Origin: Amycolatopsis antarctica
GTDB taxonomy: Bacteria; Actinomycetota; Actinomycetes; Mycobacteriales; Pseudonocardiaceae
Assembly: GCF_002262875.1 (NCBI RefSeq)
Contig: NZ_NKYE01000016.1
Location: forward strand, 62,001-126,000
DNA: 64,000 bases
Direction of reading: 5' to 3'
The translations under genes and the position numbers were made by a program. Positions within the stretch are counted from its first letter, which is position 1; every line of letters begins with the position of its first letter. The notes under the pieces are model-generated. The model did no database searches. It saw only the letters and a list, made by a program, of their open reading frames with translations, and was not told where the DNA came from. Below are positions 1 to 8,388 of this stretch, piece by piece.

Positions 1-782
1 CCGGCCTGGTCGCGCTGGCCAAGGAGCGTGGCCTGCCCGTCGTGCTGGTCGGCCACGTCACCAAGGACGGTTCGGTGGCCGGGCCGCGGGTGCTGGAGCA
101 CCTGGTCGACGTCGTGCTGCACTTCGAGGGTGACCGGCACTCCACGCTGCGCATGGTCCGCGGGGTGAAGAACCGGTTCGGCGCCGCGGACGAGATCGGC
201 TGCTTCGAACTCCGCGAGGACGGCATCGCCGGCGTTCCCGATCCGTCCGGACTGTTCATCAACCGCGACCAGCCGCAAGTACCGGGCACGGCGATAACCG
301 TTGCCATGGAGGGAAAACGGCCATTGCTGGGCGAAGTGCAGGCACTGGTCGCCTCGTCCAGTCTGGCCCAGCCGAGACGAGCGGTCAGCGGTCTCGACTC
401 GTCCCGCGTCAGCATGGTGCTGGCCGTGCTGGAGAAGCGTGGCGGCGTCCGGCTCGGCGACAAGGACGTCTACGTCGCGACGGTCGGCGGCATGAAGGTC
501 ACCGAACCGGCTGCGGATCTGGCGATGGTGCTTGCGCTGGCGTCCTCGGTGGAGGACGTGGCGCTGTCCTCGCGGCTCGTCGCCATCGGCGAGGTCGGCC
601 TGGCGGGTGAGGTACGCCGGGTGGCGGGCGTCGGCAGGCGGATCGCCGAGGCCGCCCGGCTCGGCTTCACCCACGCGCTGGTGCCCCCGGACGCGGGCAA
701 GTTGCCGGACGGCATTCGCGTACTGGAGGTCACCAACGTCGCCGACGCGCTGCAGGCCGCCCAGCACGTCCGCGTGGGGTAG
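1..782 (+). CDS. radA: DNA repair protein RadA/Sms (5' end outside window)
   Basis: About 260 C-terminal codons, reading from base 3; the start, zinc finger and Walker A lie upstream of the window. The RecA-like core is recognisable by the RadA-specific KNRFG motif (VKNRFG, about 55 codons in), followed by the Lon-like C-terminal domain (VGEVQALVASS, GLDSSRVSMVLAVLEKR, AIGEVGLAGEVR). RadA is a hexameric branch-migration ATPase acting with RecA on recombination intermediates. It ends in TAG at 780-782 and the next gene is 145 bp away, so it is probably last in its transcript. The family assignment is firm; completeness cannot be judged. Confidence 0.93.
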   Translation, partial: GLVALAKERGLPVVLVGHVTKDGSVAGPRVLEHLVDVVLHFEGDRHSTLRMVRGVKNRFGAADEIGCFELREDGIAGVPDPSGLFINRDQPQVPGTAITVAMEGKRPLLGEVQALVASSSLAQPRRAVSGLDSSRVSMVLAVLEKRGGVRLGDKDVYVATVGGMKVTEPAADLAMVLALASSVEDVALSSRLVAIGEVGLAGEVRRVAGVGRRIAEAARLGFTHALVPPDAGKLPDGIRVLEVTNVADALQAAQHVRVG

Positions 783-927
783 CGGATCCCGTCCGTCCTT
801 TGTGGTCGGTGCCTGCCATGCGGACGTACCGCCTTGGTGCTTACGGCCGCAGACGCGGTGTTCGATTTTCGACATGATGCTCCTGTTTGGTCAGAAAGTC
901 ACCGAAATCGACCCACGGGAGACGATC

Positions 928-1566
928 ATGCGACGACTTCTCGTCCCGGCCGCGGCGGCAGCGATCGCCGGCGTGCTCGGACTCGCCGGCGCGGCCGCCG
1001 CCGAACCGCTGCGGCCCGCCGAAGCGGCGGCGGCTCCGGCCGCCGCACCGGCGGCCGCCAAGGAACTGGCCGTCGACTATCAGGTGCAGGAGACCGGTTA
1101 CTGGTGCGGTCCGGCCGCCGCCCGGATCGCCATGTCGGCGCGTACCGGTCAGTTGCCGAGTCAGGCGGATCTGGCCGCGCAACTGGGCACCACCGAGAAC
1201 GGCACCGACCACATCAGCCAGATCAGCAGCGCCCTCGCGGCGAACCTCGGTGCCTCGTACACCTTCCGCGAGATGCCTGCCGATCCGCCGAGCCAGGCGC
1301 AGAAGGACCAGCTCTGGACCGACATCGTCGCCGATATCGACGCCGGATTCGCCGTGGTGGCCAACATCGTCGCGCCGCCCGGCAACCAGCCACCCGGCTA
1401 CCCCGCGGACCGGACGATCTACCACTACTTCACCGTCATCGGCTACGACAGCTCGAACATGACGGTGAAGATCGCCGATTCCGCCTCGTTCAGCGGAAAC
1501 CAGATCTACTGGCTGACCTTCGACCAGCTCGCCACGCTGATCCCGCCGAAGGGTTACGCCTACTAG
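928..1566 (+). CDS. secreted C39-like cysteine peptidase family protein
   Basis: 212 residues from ATG 928, chosen because GGGAG lies 6-10 bases upstream. A Sec signal peptide (MRRLLVP, Ala/Gly-rich core, AAAA-EP cleavage area near residue 25) is followed by an Ala/Pro linker. The domain has the Peptidase_C39_2 signature: VQETGYWCGPAAA with the candidate nucleophile Cys60, and a late YHYFTVIGYD with the candidate catalytic His, then a conserved DS turn. Exported stand-alone C39-like proteins are common in actinomycetes and mostly uncharacterised. Unlike bacteriocin-processing C39 domains there is no ABC transporter attached. The substrate is unknown. Confidence 0.75.
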   Translation: MRRLLVPAAAAAIAGVLGLAGAAAAEPLRPAEAAAAPAAAPAAAKELAVDYQVQETGYWCGPAAARIAMSARTGQLPSQADLAAQLGTTENGTDHISQISSALAANLGASYTFREMPADPPSQAQKDQLWTDIVADIDAGFAVVANIVAPPGNQPPGYPADRTIYHYFTVIGYDSSNMTVKIADSASFSGNQIYWLTFDQLATLIPPKGYAY

Positions 1567-1660
1567 GCCCGTCCTGCGTCGCTCCCCTGCGCGGTGACCG
1601 CGTTCTATCGGACCCGCGGCGTAACGTGCGCTGTGACCGGAAACACTCAAGGGGAGCGGC

Positions 1661-2746
1661 GTGATGGGCGTATTACTGGGAATCGGCACGCGCAAGGGCC
1701 TGTGGCTGGCCACCAGTGAGGACAGGCGTGAATGGGATGTGCGGCCACCGCTGTTCCCGGTCGCCGACGTCAGGGCGTTCGCCATCGACACTCGTGGTAA
1801 CGCCCCGCGTCTGCTCGCCGCCGCGTACAACGAGCACTTCGGCCTGAGCGTCTTCACCAGCGACGACCTGGGGGAGAACTGGTCCGAGCCGGAGCACGCC
1901 CCGGTCGCGTTCCCCGCCGACACCGAGGAGGCGCTGGAGGGCGTCTGGCAGCTCGTGCCGGGCAACGCCGACGAGCCGGGCGTCGTCTACGCCGGGGTGG
2001 AGCCGTCCGCGCTATTCCGCTCCGAGGACGGTGGCCGGAGTTTCGAGCTGGTCCGCGGGCTCTGGGATCACCCCCATCGCAAGGAATGGACTCCGGGCGG
2101 TGGCGGGAAGGCCATCCACACCGTCATCCCGCACCCGACCGATCACAGGCGGATGACAGTCGCCATGTCCACCGGCGGCGTCTACCGCACGGCGGACGGC
2201 GGAGCGAGCTGGCAGGCGCGCAACAAGGGCATCGGCGCCGGATTCCTGCCCGACGAGGAGCCGGAGTTCGGCCAGTGTGTGCACAAGGTCGCGATGAACC
2301 CGGCGCAGCCCGAGCGGTACTTCCTGCAGAACCACGGCGGCGTCTATCGCAGCGACGACGATGCGGACACCTGGACCTCGATCGCCGACGGGCTGCCCGC
2401 CGACTTCGGCTTCCCGGTGGTCGTCCATCCGCACAAGCCCGAGGTCGTCTACAACTTCCCGCTCCAAGCGGACGTCCACCGCTTCACCCCGGACGCCCGT
2501 TGCCGGGTGTACCGCAGCGAGGACGCGGGCAAGAGCTGGAACGCACTCGGCAGGGGGCTACCCGAGGACGGCTTCTACTCCGTCGTCCTGCGCGACGCCA
2601 TGTGTACCGACGACGCCGAGACGGCCGGGGTCTACTTCGGTACCCGCTCGGGCGAGGTGTGGGCCAGCGCCGACGAGGGGGAGAACTGGGCGAGCGTCGC
2701 GCGGAACCTGCCGGACGTGCTGTGTGTGCGGGCGGCGGTGGTGTAG
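1661..2746 (+). CDS. BNR/WD40-like beta-propeller protein (sialidase-fold glycosidase-like)
   Basis: 361 residues. GTG 1661 or ATG 1664 can both start, behind AGGGGAGCGGC. At least five BNR-like Asp-box motifs are visible (SDDLGENWSE, SEDGGRSFEL, TADGGASWQA, SDDDADTWTS, SEDAGKSWNA, SADEGENWAS), spaced 40-60 residues apart as in six-bladed propellers of the sortilin/sialidase type. There is no signal peptide, so it is probably cytosolic. The stop codon abuts the ATG of a MoaD/ThiS-like gene, so the two are co-translated. The active-site Arg triad of true sialidases is not apparent, so no enzymatic activity is claimed. Confidence 0.75.
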   Translation: MMGVLLGIGTRKGLWLATSEDRREWDVRPPLFPVADVRAFAIDTRGNAPRLLAAAYNEHFGLSVFTSDDLGENWSEPEHAPVAFPADTEEALEGVWQLVPGNADEPGVVYAGVEPSALFRSEDGGRSFELVRGLWDHPHRKEWTPGGGGKAIHTVIPHPTDHRRMTVAMSTGGVYRTADGGASWQARNKGIGAGFLPDEEPEFGQCVHKVAMNPAQPERYFLQNHGGVYRSDDDADTWTSIADGLPADFGFPVVVHPHKPEVVYNFPLQADVHRFTPDARCRVYRSEDAGKSWNALGRGLPEDGFYSVVLRDAMCTDDAETAGVYFGTRSGEVWASADEGENWASVARNLPDVLCVRAAVV

Positions 2747-3031
2747 ATGCGCGTCGACGTCCGGCTGCCCAGCATGCTGCGTCCCATCGTCGGCGGGGAG
2801 TCCAGCCTGCCCGTTGACCTCGACGGTCCGGCGACCCTCGGTGGAGTGCTCGACCGGCTTCGCGAGCGGTACCCGGCCCTGGAACGACGGCTACGCGACG
2901 AGCGGGGAACGCTCCGCCGGTACGTGAACTTCTACGTCGACGGGGAGGAGTGCCGCCGCCTGGACGGCGCCGGGACCGCCCTGCGCGACGGTGCCGAGGT
3001 CGTCGTCATCCCCTCCGTAGCCGGCGGCTGA
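2747..3031 (+). CDS. MoaD/ThiS family ubiquitin-like sulfur carrier protein
   Basis: 94 residues, ATG directly after the upstream TAG (no intergenic base). The beta-grasp pattern is visible: VDVRLPSMLRP, a helix (LGGVLDRLRERYPALERRL), RRYVNFYVDGEECRRLDG, LRDGAEVVVIPSVAGG. The C-terminal Gly-Gly is the adenylation/thiocarboxylation site in MoaD and ThiS. Pairing with a BNR propeller rather than with MoaE or ThiG suggests a sulfur carrier or ubiquitin-like tag dedicated to a pathway other than molybdopterin or thiamine synthesis; this is inference from context. A 22-bp repeat array begins 14 bases after the stop. Confidence 0.82.
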   Translation: MRVDVRLPSMLRPIVGGESSLPVDLDGPATLGGVLDRLRERYPALERRLRDERGTLRRYVNFYVDGEECRRLDGAGTALRDGAEVVVIPSVAGG

Positions 3032-3044
3032 CCCCACCCCCACC

Positions 3045-3132
3045 GTGTCGCGCGCTTCGGCACTCCGTGTCGTGCGTTCAGGCATGCCGTGTCGCGCGCC
3101 TGGGCACTCCGTGTCGTGCGTTCTGGCACCGA
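3045..3132 (+). repeat. tandem array of four 22-bp units (array A)
   Basis: Four contiguous 22-bp units at 3045, 3067, 3089 and 3111, each starting GTGTCG and containing GGCA near position 15. Units 1 and 3 have CGCGC after GTGTCG, units 2 and 4 have TGCGT, giving a 44-bp higher-order period. At each junction GGCAC and GTGTC can pair (one G-U) across a 3-base loop in RNA. The array starts 14 bases after the stop of the plus-strand MoaD-like gene and reads in the same direction. There are no unique spacers, so it is not a CRISPR. Confidence 0.9.
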
Positions 3133-3424
3133 GCCATCTGCGGTGAAGTCGAGTCGGCGGCAAGGGTGAAATCCCTGGAAGATCGCCGTATCCGGCACCG
3201 AATCTTCGGCGGCTGGTTTCGGAACGGTCGGCGCTTTGCCGGAGCGTTCGCGGAAGGTCGCGATATCGGTCGACCAGGTCGTGGTCGTCGCACCGGAAAG
3301 CGGGGCGCGGATATAAGGAAAAAGTAAGCACATGGCTGGCGGTCATCAAACATCGTTTCCGGCACGCTGAGCACACCTCGGGAAAACCACCCGGGCCCGG
3401 AAACACTTACTTTTGGAGACCGCG

Positions 3425-3859
3425 ATGAAGAAGACTCGATCTGCTAAGTCAGTTGCCGCGAAGGCCGCCAAGCGTGTTGCCGCGACCGTGACGGCCACTG
3501 CCGCCATCGCCTCGGGCGCCGCACTGGCATTCGCTGGAACGGCCTCTGCCACAACGGAAGGCCCGCAGGAGCCGCTCACGATCTGCGCGAAGGGTGACTA
3601 CGACACCTTTGCCGTGTTCCCCGACCGTGGCGGCCTCGCGACTGCCAACGTCGAGGCCGGCACCTGCCTGCCCTTCGAGTTCGGTGACAGTGGCGCGGTA
3701 GAGGAGATCGAGGTCTACGGTTACGTCGAGCCGAAGGGCTCCGCGGGCGCTCCCACGACCTTCCACGTCGCGACGGGGCACTGGCGGGCAAGCAAGGGTG
3801 GAACGGTCAACGCTTTCGGTACGATCGAGCAGAATGACGCAACCTTCCCGCTCCTCTGA
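3425..3859 (+). CDS. small secreted protein of unknown function
   Basis: 144 residues from ATG 3425, with TTTGGAGACC as ribosome binding site. A long positively charged n-region (MKKTRSAKSVAAKAAKRV) and a hydrophobic core lead to a Sec site after TASA. The mature part is about 100 residues with two Cys (ICAKGDYD and TCLPFEF), which could form one disulfide, and ends in TIEQNDATFPLL. The spacing suggests a small beta-rich extracellular protein. I do not recognise the family. It lies alone between two inverted 22-bp repeat arrays and is followed by a strong terminator hairpin. Confidence 0.8.
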   Translation: MKKTRSAKSVAAKAAKRVAATVTATAAIASGAALAFAGTASATTEGPQEPLTICAKGDYDTFAVFPDRGGLATANVEAGTCLPFEFGDSGAVEEIEVYGYVEPKGSAGAPTTFHVATGHWRASKGGTVNAFGTIEQNDATFPLL

Positions 3860-3945
3860 TTGTTTTGGCGGCGGCACTGCGTAATGGTGTCGAGCGAATT
3901 CACCGATCCCGGTTGGATTCTGTCGTGCCGTGCCCGGCTCTGACA

Positions 3946-3985
3946 CCATTTACCCCCGTGGGCGTACGTCCACGGGGGTAAATGG
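3946..3985 (+). terminator. perfect 16-bp stem-loop after the small secreted protein gene
   Basis: CCATTTACCCCCGTGG at 3946-3961 is the exact reverse complement of 3970-3985, with an 8-base loop (GCGTACGT). It begins 87 bases after the stop at 3859. There is no U-tract, as is usual for actinobacterial intrinsic terminators. It could also terminate readthrough from the opposite strand. Confidence 0.8.
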
Positions 3986-4066
3986 CGTGGCGCGGTGCCT
4001 CGGGGCAAACGGCCAGGAGGCACCGTTCGGCAATTTCGCACGCGACTCCCCACAACTCACGACGTA

Positions 4067-4198
4067 GTGCGCAACGAGCGCCCGACACGGGGTGCCCAGG
4101 CGCGCGACACGGGATGCTGCAGCGCCCGACACGAGGTGCCCAGGCGCGCGACACGGGGTGCCGTAGCGCCCGACACGGGGTGCCGGGGCGACCGACAC
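4067..4198 (-). repeat. tandem array of six 22-bp units (array B, same family as array A)
   Basis: Read on the minus strand, six contiguous units begin at 4198, 4176, 4154, 4132, 4110 and 4088, each starting GTGTCG. Units with GTGTCGGGCGCT alternate with GTGTCGCGCGCC, again a 44-bp higher-order period; the last unit is degenerate. It lies 50 bases past the stop of the minus-strand otsB-GH15 gene and is oriented with that gene, exactly as array A is with its own upstream gene. Confidence 0.9.
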
Positions 4199-4247
4199 GG
4201 CGGTGCCCCCTGCGTGGGGGCAGGGGGCACCGATGTCCGGGGGTGGG

Positions 4248-6779
4248 TTACCGGGAGAGCAGGGTCGCGCAGCGGATCAACCCGATGTGCGAGTACGCCT
4301 GCGGGTGGTTGCCCAGAGAACGTTCCGCCACCGGGTCGTACTGCTCGGGAAGCAGGCCGGTCGGCCCGGCGGCCGCAACCATCTGCTCGAACAGTTCCTG
4401 TGCCTCGGTGCGGCGGCCGGTGAGCAGGTACGCCTCGATCATCCACGCCGCGCAGAGATGGAAACCCCCCTCGTCGCCGGGCAGACCGTCGTCGCGGCGG
4501 TACCGGTACACGGTCGAGCCGCTGCGCAGTTCCGCCTCGATGGCAGTGACCGTCGACTGGAACCGCTCGTCCTGCGGATCGAGCAGGCCGGACAGGCCGA
4601 CGAACAGCGAGGCCGCGTCCAGATCCGTGCCGTCGTAGGCGGTCGTGTACGCCTGCGCCTCGGCGTTCCAGCCGTGCTCCAGGACGTCGCTGGCGATCGC
4701 GTCGCGCAGCTCGTGCCAGCCCGCCGGGATCTCCCGCTCGTAGAGGTCGCCGAGCTTGATCGCCCGGTCGATCGTCACCCAGCACATGACCCGCGAGTAG
4801 ACGCGGTGCCGCGGAACGTGCCGTTCCTCCCAGATCCCGTGGTCGGGCTCCGACCAGCGGCGGGTGACGGCCTCGGCCATCGCGCGCACGAGCTGCCAGT
4901 CGTCGTCGCGCAGTTCGCTCCGGGCTGCGGCCAGGTCCACGACCAGCTCGACCACCGGGCCGAACACGTCGAGCTGCACCTGGTGGTTCGCCAGGTTGCC
5001 GACCCGGACCGGACGCGACCCCGCGTACCCGGGCAGCGAGTCGATGACCGCCTCGGCACCGATCTGACCACCGGCGAGCGTGTAGAGCGGGTGCAGGCGT
5101 TCCGGCCCGGCGAGTGTCGCCAGTACGCCGTGCAGCCAGCGCAGGTAACCCTCCGCCTCGTCCAGTGAGCCGAGCGCGACGAGCTCGCGCACCGTCATGG
5201 CGGCATCGCGGATCCAGCAGTAGCGGTAGTCCCAGTTGCGCACGCCGCCGATGTCCTCGGGCAGCGAGGTGGTGGCCGCGGCCATCACGCCACCGCTGTC
5301 GGTGTGCACCAGTCCGCGCAGGGTCAGCGCCGAGCGGGAGACCAGGTCCGGCTCGACGGCGGGCAGCTTCAGCGTGGTCGCCCAGTCGCTCCAGTAACGG
5401 CCCGCCCGCGAGCGGCGGTCGATCTCGGTCAGATCGTGCACGCCGAGATCCGTTGTGCCGCAACGAAGTTCGAGTACCACCGGCTGCTCGGCCGTGGGGT
5501 GGACGAGCGCGCGGGCGGTGTCGTGCATGCCGTCTGTGTGGATCTCCCACCGCACGCCCGGCGCGCGCAGCACGATCGGCTCGGAGGTGCCGAGCACGCG
5601 CAGGCCGTTCTCCTCGGGCAGCAGCCGGACAGGGACGCCGCCGAACTCCGGCCTCGGCGCGAACACGATCTGCGCCTCGGTCTCGCCGGAGATGACCCGC
5701 ACCAGGTCGGTGCGGTGCGAGGGGCTCTCCTGCTCGAGGTAGTCCGTGACGAGTAGCCGTGACCAGCGCGTCTCCACGGTCATGGTGCCCGGCAGGTAGC
5801 GCTGGCCGAGGGGCAGGCCGTTGCGGTGCGGCTTGATGGAGAAGTGGCCGGCCCCGGTGCCGCCGAGCAGGTCGGCGAACACGGCGGGGGCGTCCGGGCC
5901 GGGGTGGCAGAGCCAGGTGAGTCGCGCGTCCGGGGTGACCAGTGCGACGGAACGTTCGTTGGCCAGCATGGACAGCCGCTCGATCGGCGTCGCCTGCTCG
6001 CCGTAGAGCCAGTTGCGCCGCTCCTCGTACATCAGCGCGAGGACGGTCGCGACCTCGGCGGTGTCCGGAATGCTGTACTGCGCAAGGCTTTCCTCGCCGC
6101 CGACCTTCACGCCGAGGTCGGGACCGGACAGCCTGGCGAACGCCTTCTCGTCGGTGACGTCGTCGCCGAGGAAGATCGCCGCGCTGGCGCCGACCTGGTG
6201 GCGCAGCGTGTCGAGCGCGCGCCCCTTGTCGGTCTGCACCACGGCGAGTTCCACGACCTCCTTGCCGTCGGTGGTGGAGATGCCGTCCCAAGTAGACGGT
6301 CCACTGTGGACGGATTCGAGGACGCGGCGGCCCGCCTCGTGTTCGGCGAGCCGGACGTGCACGGCGATGCTGGCGGGCTTGACCTCCAGTGCCGCGCCCG
6401 GGACGTCCGCGATGATCTGCTCGAGTTCCTTCTCGACGTTGCGCAGCAGCATGCGTGCCGCGTCGTCCAGTGCGTGGACGAAGCCGATGTCGAACTCGGA
6501 ACCGTGACTGCCGACGAGGTGCACCTCCGCGGGCAGCCTGGAGAGCGTCGCGAGGTCGCGCAGCGCGCGGCCGGAGATCACCGCGGTGGTGGTCTCGTGC
6601 AGGCCGGCGAGCGAACGCAGCGCGCCGACCGCCTCGGGTCTGGGGAGCGCCTGCTCGGGTGTTGCGGTGATGGGCGCAAGCGTCCCGTCATAGTCACAGG
6701 CGACCAGCAAGCGCGGCGTGCGGGCGATCTGGACGATCGCGCGCCGCAGCTCAACGGGTAGGGCCTCGGCGGTCAACAC
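4248..6779 (-). CDS. otsB: trehalose-6-phosphate phosphatase fused to a GH15 glucoamylase/trehalase-like domain
   Basis: 843 residues, GTG 6779 (TTG 6776 possible) behind GAGGAGG. Residues 1-250 form a HAD-type trehalose phosphatase: DYDGTLAP (nucleophile and acid/base Asp), VISGR, GSHG, GDDVTDEKAF. Residues 260-843 form a trehalase-like N-domain plus a GH15 (alpha/alpha)6 barrel: NWDYRYCWIRDAAMT, IWEERHVPRHRVYSRVMCW, LLPEQYDPVAERSLGNHPQAYSH, with Glu residues at both expected catalytic places. One polypeptide therefore carries the last step of trehalose synthesis and a domain related to actinobacterial GH15 trehalases. Downstream of otsA on the same strand with a 92-base gap. The fused activity is inferred from families. 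Confidence 0.9.
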   Translation of the reverse strand: MLTAEALPVELRRAIVQIARTPRLLVACDYDGTLAPITATPEQALPRPEAVGALRSLAGLHETTTAVISGRALRDLATLSRLPAEVHLVGSHGSEFDIGFVHALDDAARMLLRNVEKELEQIIADVPGAALEVKPASIAVHVRLAEHEAGRRVLESVHSGPSTWDGISTTDGKEVVELAVVQTDKGRALDTLRHQVGASAAIFLGDDVTDEKAFARLSGPDLGVKVGGEESLAQYSIPDTAEVATVLALMYEERRNWLYGEQATPIERLSMLANERSVALVTPDARLTWLCHPGPDAPAVFADLLGGTGAGHFSIKPHRNGLPLGQRYLPGTMTVETRWSRLLVTDYLEQESPSHRTDLVRVISGETEAQIVFAPRPEFGGVPVRLLPEENGLRVLGTSEPIVLRAPGVRWEIHTDGMHDTARALVHPTAEQPVVLELRCGTTDLGVHDLTEIDRRSRAGRYWSDWATTLKLPAVEPDLVSRSALTLRGLVHTDSGGVMAAATTSLPEDIGGVRNWDYRYCWIRDAAMTVRELVALGSLDEAEGYLRWLHGVLATLAGPERLHPLYTLAGGQIGAEAVIDSLPGYAGSRPVRVGNLANHQVQLDVFGPVVELVVDLAAARSELRDDDWQLVRAMAEAVTRRWSEPDHGIWEERHVPRHRVYSRVMCWVTIDRAIKLGDLYEREIPAGWHELRDAIASDVLEHGWNAEAQAYTTAYDGTDLDAASLFVGLSGLLDPQDERFQSTVTAIEAELRSGSTVYRYRRDDGLPGDEGGFHLCAAWMIEAYLLTGRRTEAQELFEQMVAAAGPTGLLPEQYDPVAERSLGNHPQAYSHIGLIRCATLLSR

Positions 6780-6818
6780 TCCTCCTCAGGAGCCGTGCGT
6801 GAAGTTCCGGCTTGACGT

Positions 6819-6856
6819 CCCGGCACGGTCCTGCCGGGCTGCATCGATGCAGCCCG
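6819..6856 (-). promoter_or_regulatory. two overlapping hairpins between otsA and otsB
   Basis: A perfect palindrome at 6835-6856 (core GGGCTGCATCGATGCAGCCC) overlaps a second stem, CCCGGCA 6819-6825 with TGCCGGG 6832-6838. Because both use 6835-6838 they cannot form together, a geometry seen in attenuators. Transcription runs right to left, so the palindrome is made first. It may also be a protein operator. Function is inference. Confidence 0.5.
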
Positions 6857-6871
6857 AGTTGCCGAGACGCC

Positions 6872-8323
6872 TCAGGCGGTCGGCTCGGTTCCGAGTGCTT
6901 CGAGGAACGAGCGTGCCCACCTGTCCACGTCGTGCGTGAGGACCTGACGACGCAAGGCGCGCATCCTACGTCGGCCCTCAGCGGGGTCGAGCGTAATGGC
7001 CGCGTGCAGAGCGTTCTTCACCCCGTCGAGATCGTGCGGGTTGACGAGGAACGCGCTACTCAGTTCGGCGGCCGCGCCGGCGAACTCGGAGAGCACGAGC
7101 GCACCGCCGAGATCGTGCCTGCACGCGACGTATTCCTTGCACACCAGGTTCATTCCGTCGCGCAGCGGGGTCACCACCATGACGTCGGCCGCGGAGAAGA
7201 AGGCCGCCAGCTCCGCCCTGTTCACCGACTGGTGGAGGTAGTGGACGACCGGGTGGCCGACGCGGGCGAACTCGCCGTTGATCCGGCCGACCATCTGCTC
7301 GATGTCGCCGCGCATCCGCTGGTAGTGCTCGACGCGCTCCCGGCTCGGCGTGGCGAGCTGGACGAAGGTGACGTCCTCCGGTTTGACCCGGCCCTCCCGC
7401 AACATCTCGTGGAACGCTTCGAGCCGCAGATCGATGCCCTTGGTGTAGTCGAGGCGGTCGACGCCCAGCAGCACGGTCTTCGGGTTGCCGAGGTCGGCGC
7501 GGACCTGCGCCGTCCGCTTCAGCGTCTCCTCGCTGCGGGACAGCTCGTCCAGCCCGCTCGCGTCGATCGAGATCGGGAACGCCCCGACCCGCACCGTCCG
7601 ATCGCCGACCTGCACGACGCCGGGCCGGGAACGGACGCCGACCGCGCCCCGGCTGGGTTCCAGTCCGATGAGCTGGCGGGCCAGCCAGAGGAAGTTCTGC
7701 GCGCCGCCCGGCCGGTGGAAGCCGACCAGATCGGCACCGATCAGCCCGCGGACGATCTCCGCGCGCCACGGCATCTGCATGAACAGCTCGACCGGCGGGA
7801 ACGGGATGTGCAGGAAGAAGCCGATCCGCAGGTCGGGACGCAGCTCGCGGAGCATGCTCGGTACGAGCTGGAGCTGGTAGTCCTGCACCCACACGGTCGC
7901 GCCCTTGCCCGCCACCTTGGCGCTCGCCTCGGCGAAGCGCCGGTTGACCGTGACGTAGCTGTCGTACCAGCCGCGGTCGAAGACGGGGCGGGCGACGACG
8001 TCGTGGTACAGCGGCCACAGGGTGGCGTTGGAGAAGCCCTCGTAGTAGTCGCGCACCTCGTCCGAGCTGAGCGTGACGGGGTGCAGCACCAGGCCCTCGT
8101 CGGTGAACTCGTCGACCTCGACGTCCGGCACCCCGGGCCAGCCGACCCAGGCGCCCTTGCGGGAACGGAGGAACGGCTCCAGCGCGGACACCAGCCCGCC
8201 GGGACTCTGGGTCCAGCGCTGGCTGCCGTCGGCGGAACGTTCGAGGTCGACCGGCAGTCGGTTGGCGACGACGACGAACTCCGCGCCTGAGCCCTTCCCG
8301 GTCGAATCGGTGGCACTCGGCAT
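6872..8323 (-). CDS. otsA: alpha,alpha-trehalose-phosphate synthase (UDP-forming)
   Basis: 483 residues from ATG 8323; a longer start at GTG 8371, 18 bases after the upstream stop, is possible. This is a GT20 enzyme making trehalose-6-phosphate from UDP-glucose and glucose-6-phosphate. Motifs: FVVVANRLPVDLE at the N-terminus, WVGWPG, WVQDYQLQLVPSMLRE, GFFLHIPFPP, RLDYTKGIDLRLEAF (donor-phosphate Arg/Lys), PLRDGMNLVCKEYVA and LSEFAGAAAEL. Length matches bacterial OtsA. The next gene on the strand is the otsB fusion, completing the OtsA-OtsB pathway for stress and osmolyte trehalose. Confidence 0.95.
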   Translation of the reverse strand: MPSATDSTGKGSGAEFVVVANRLPVDLERSADGSQRWTQSPGGLVSALEPFLRSRKGAWVGWPGVPDVEVDEFTDEGLVLHPVTLSSDEVRDYYEGFSNATLWPLYHDVVARPVFDRGWYDSYVTVNRRFAEASAKVAGKGATVWVQDYQLQLVPSMLRELRPDLRIGFFLHIPFPPVELFMQMPWRAEIVRGLIGADLVGFHRPGGAQNFLWLARQLIGLEPSRGAVGVRSRPGVVQVGDRTVRVGAFPISIDASGLDELSRSEETLKRTAQVRADLGNPKTVLLGVDRLDYTKGIDLRLEAFHEMLREGRVKPEDVTFVQLATPSRERVEHYQRMRGDIEQMVGRINGEFARVGHPVVHYLHQSVNRAELAAFFSAADVMVVTPLRDGMNLVCKEYVACRHDLGGALVLSEFAGAAAELSSAFLVNPHDLDGVKNALHAAITLDPAEGRRRMRALRRQVLTHDVDRWARSFLEALGTEPTA

Positions 8324-8388
8324 GCTTGGCAGACTATCGCGGAACGCGATCCTGAGCCGGTCACGCGGCACGGGTCACCCCGCGCCGG

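Noticed and set aside
3045..4198. Possible CRISPR arrays
   Set aside because: The 22-bp units are contiguous with no unique spacers, and there are no cas genes.
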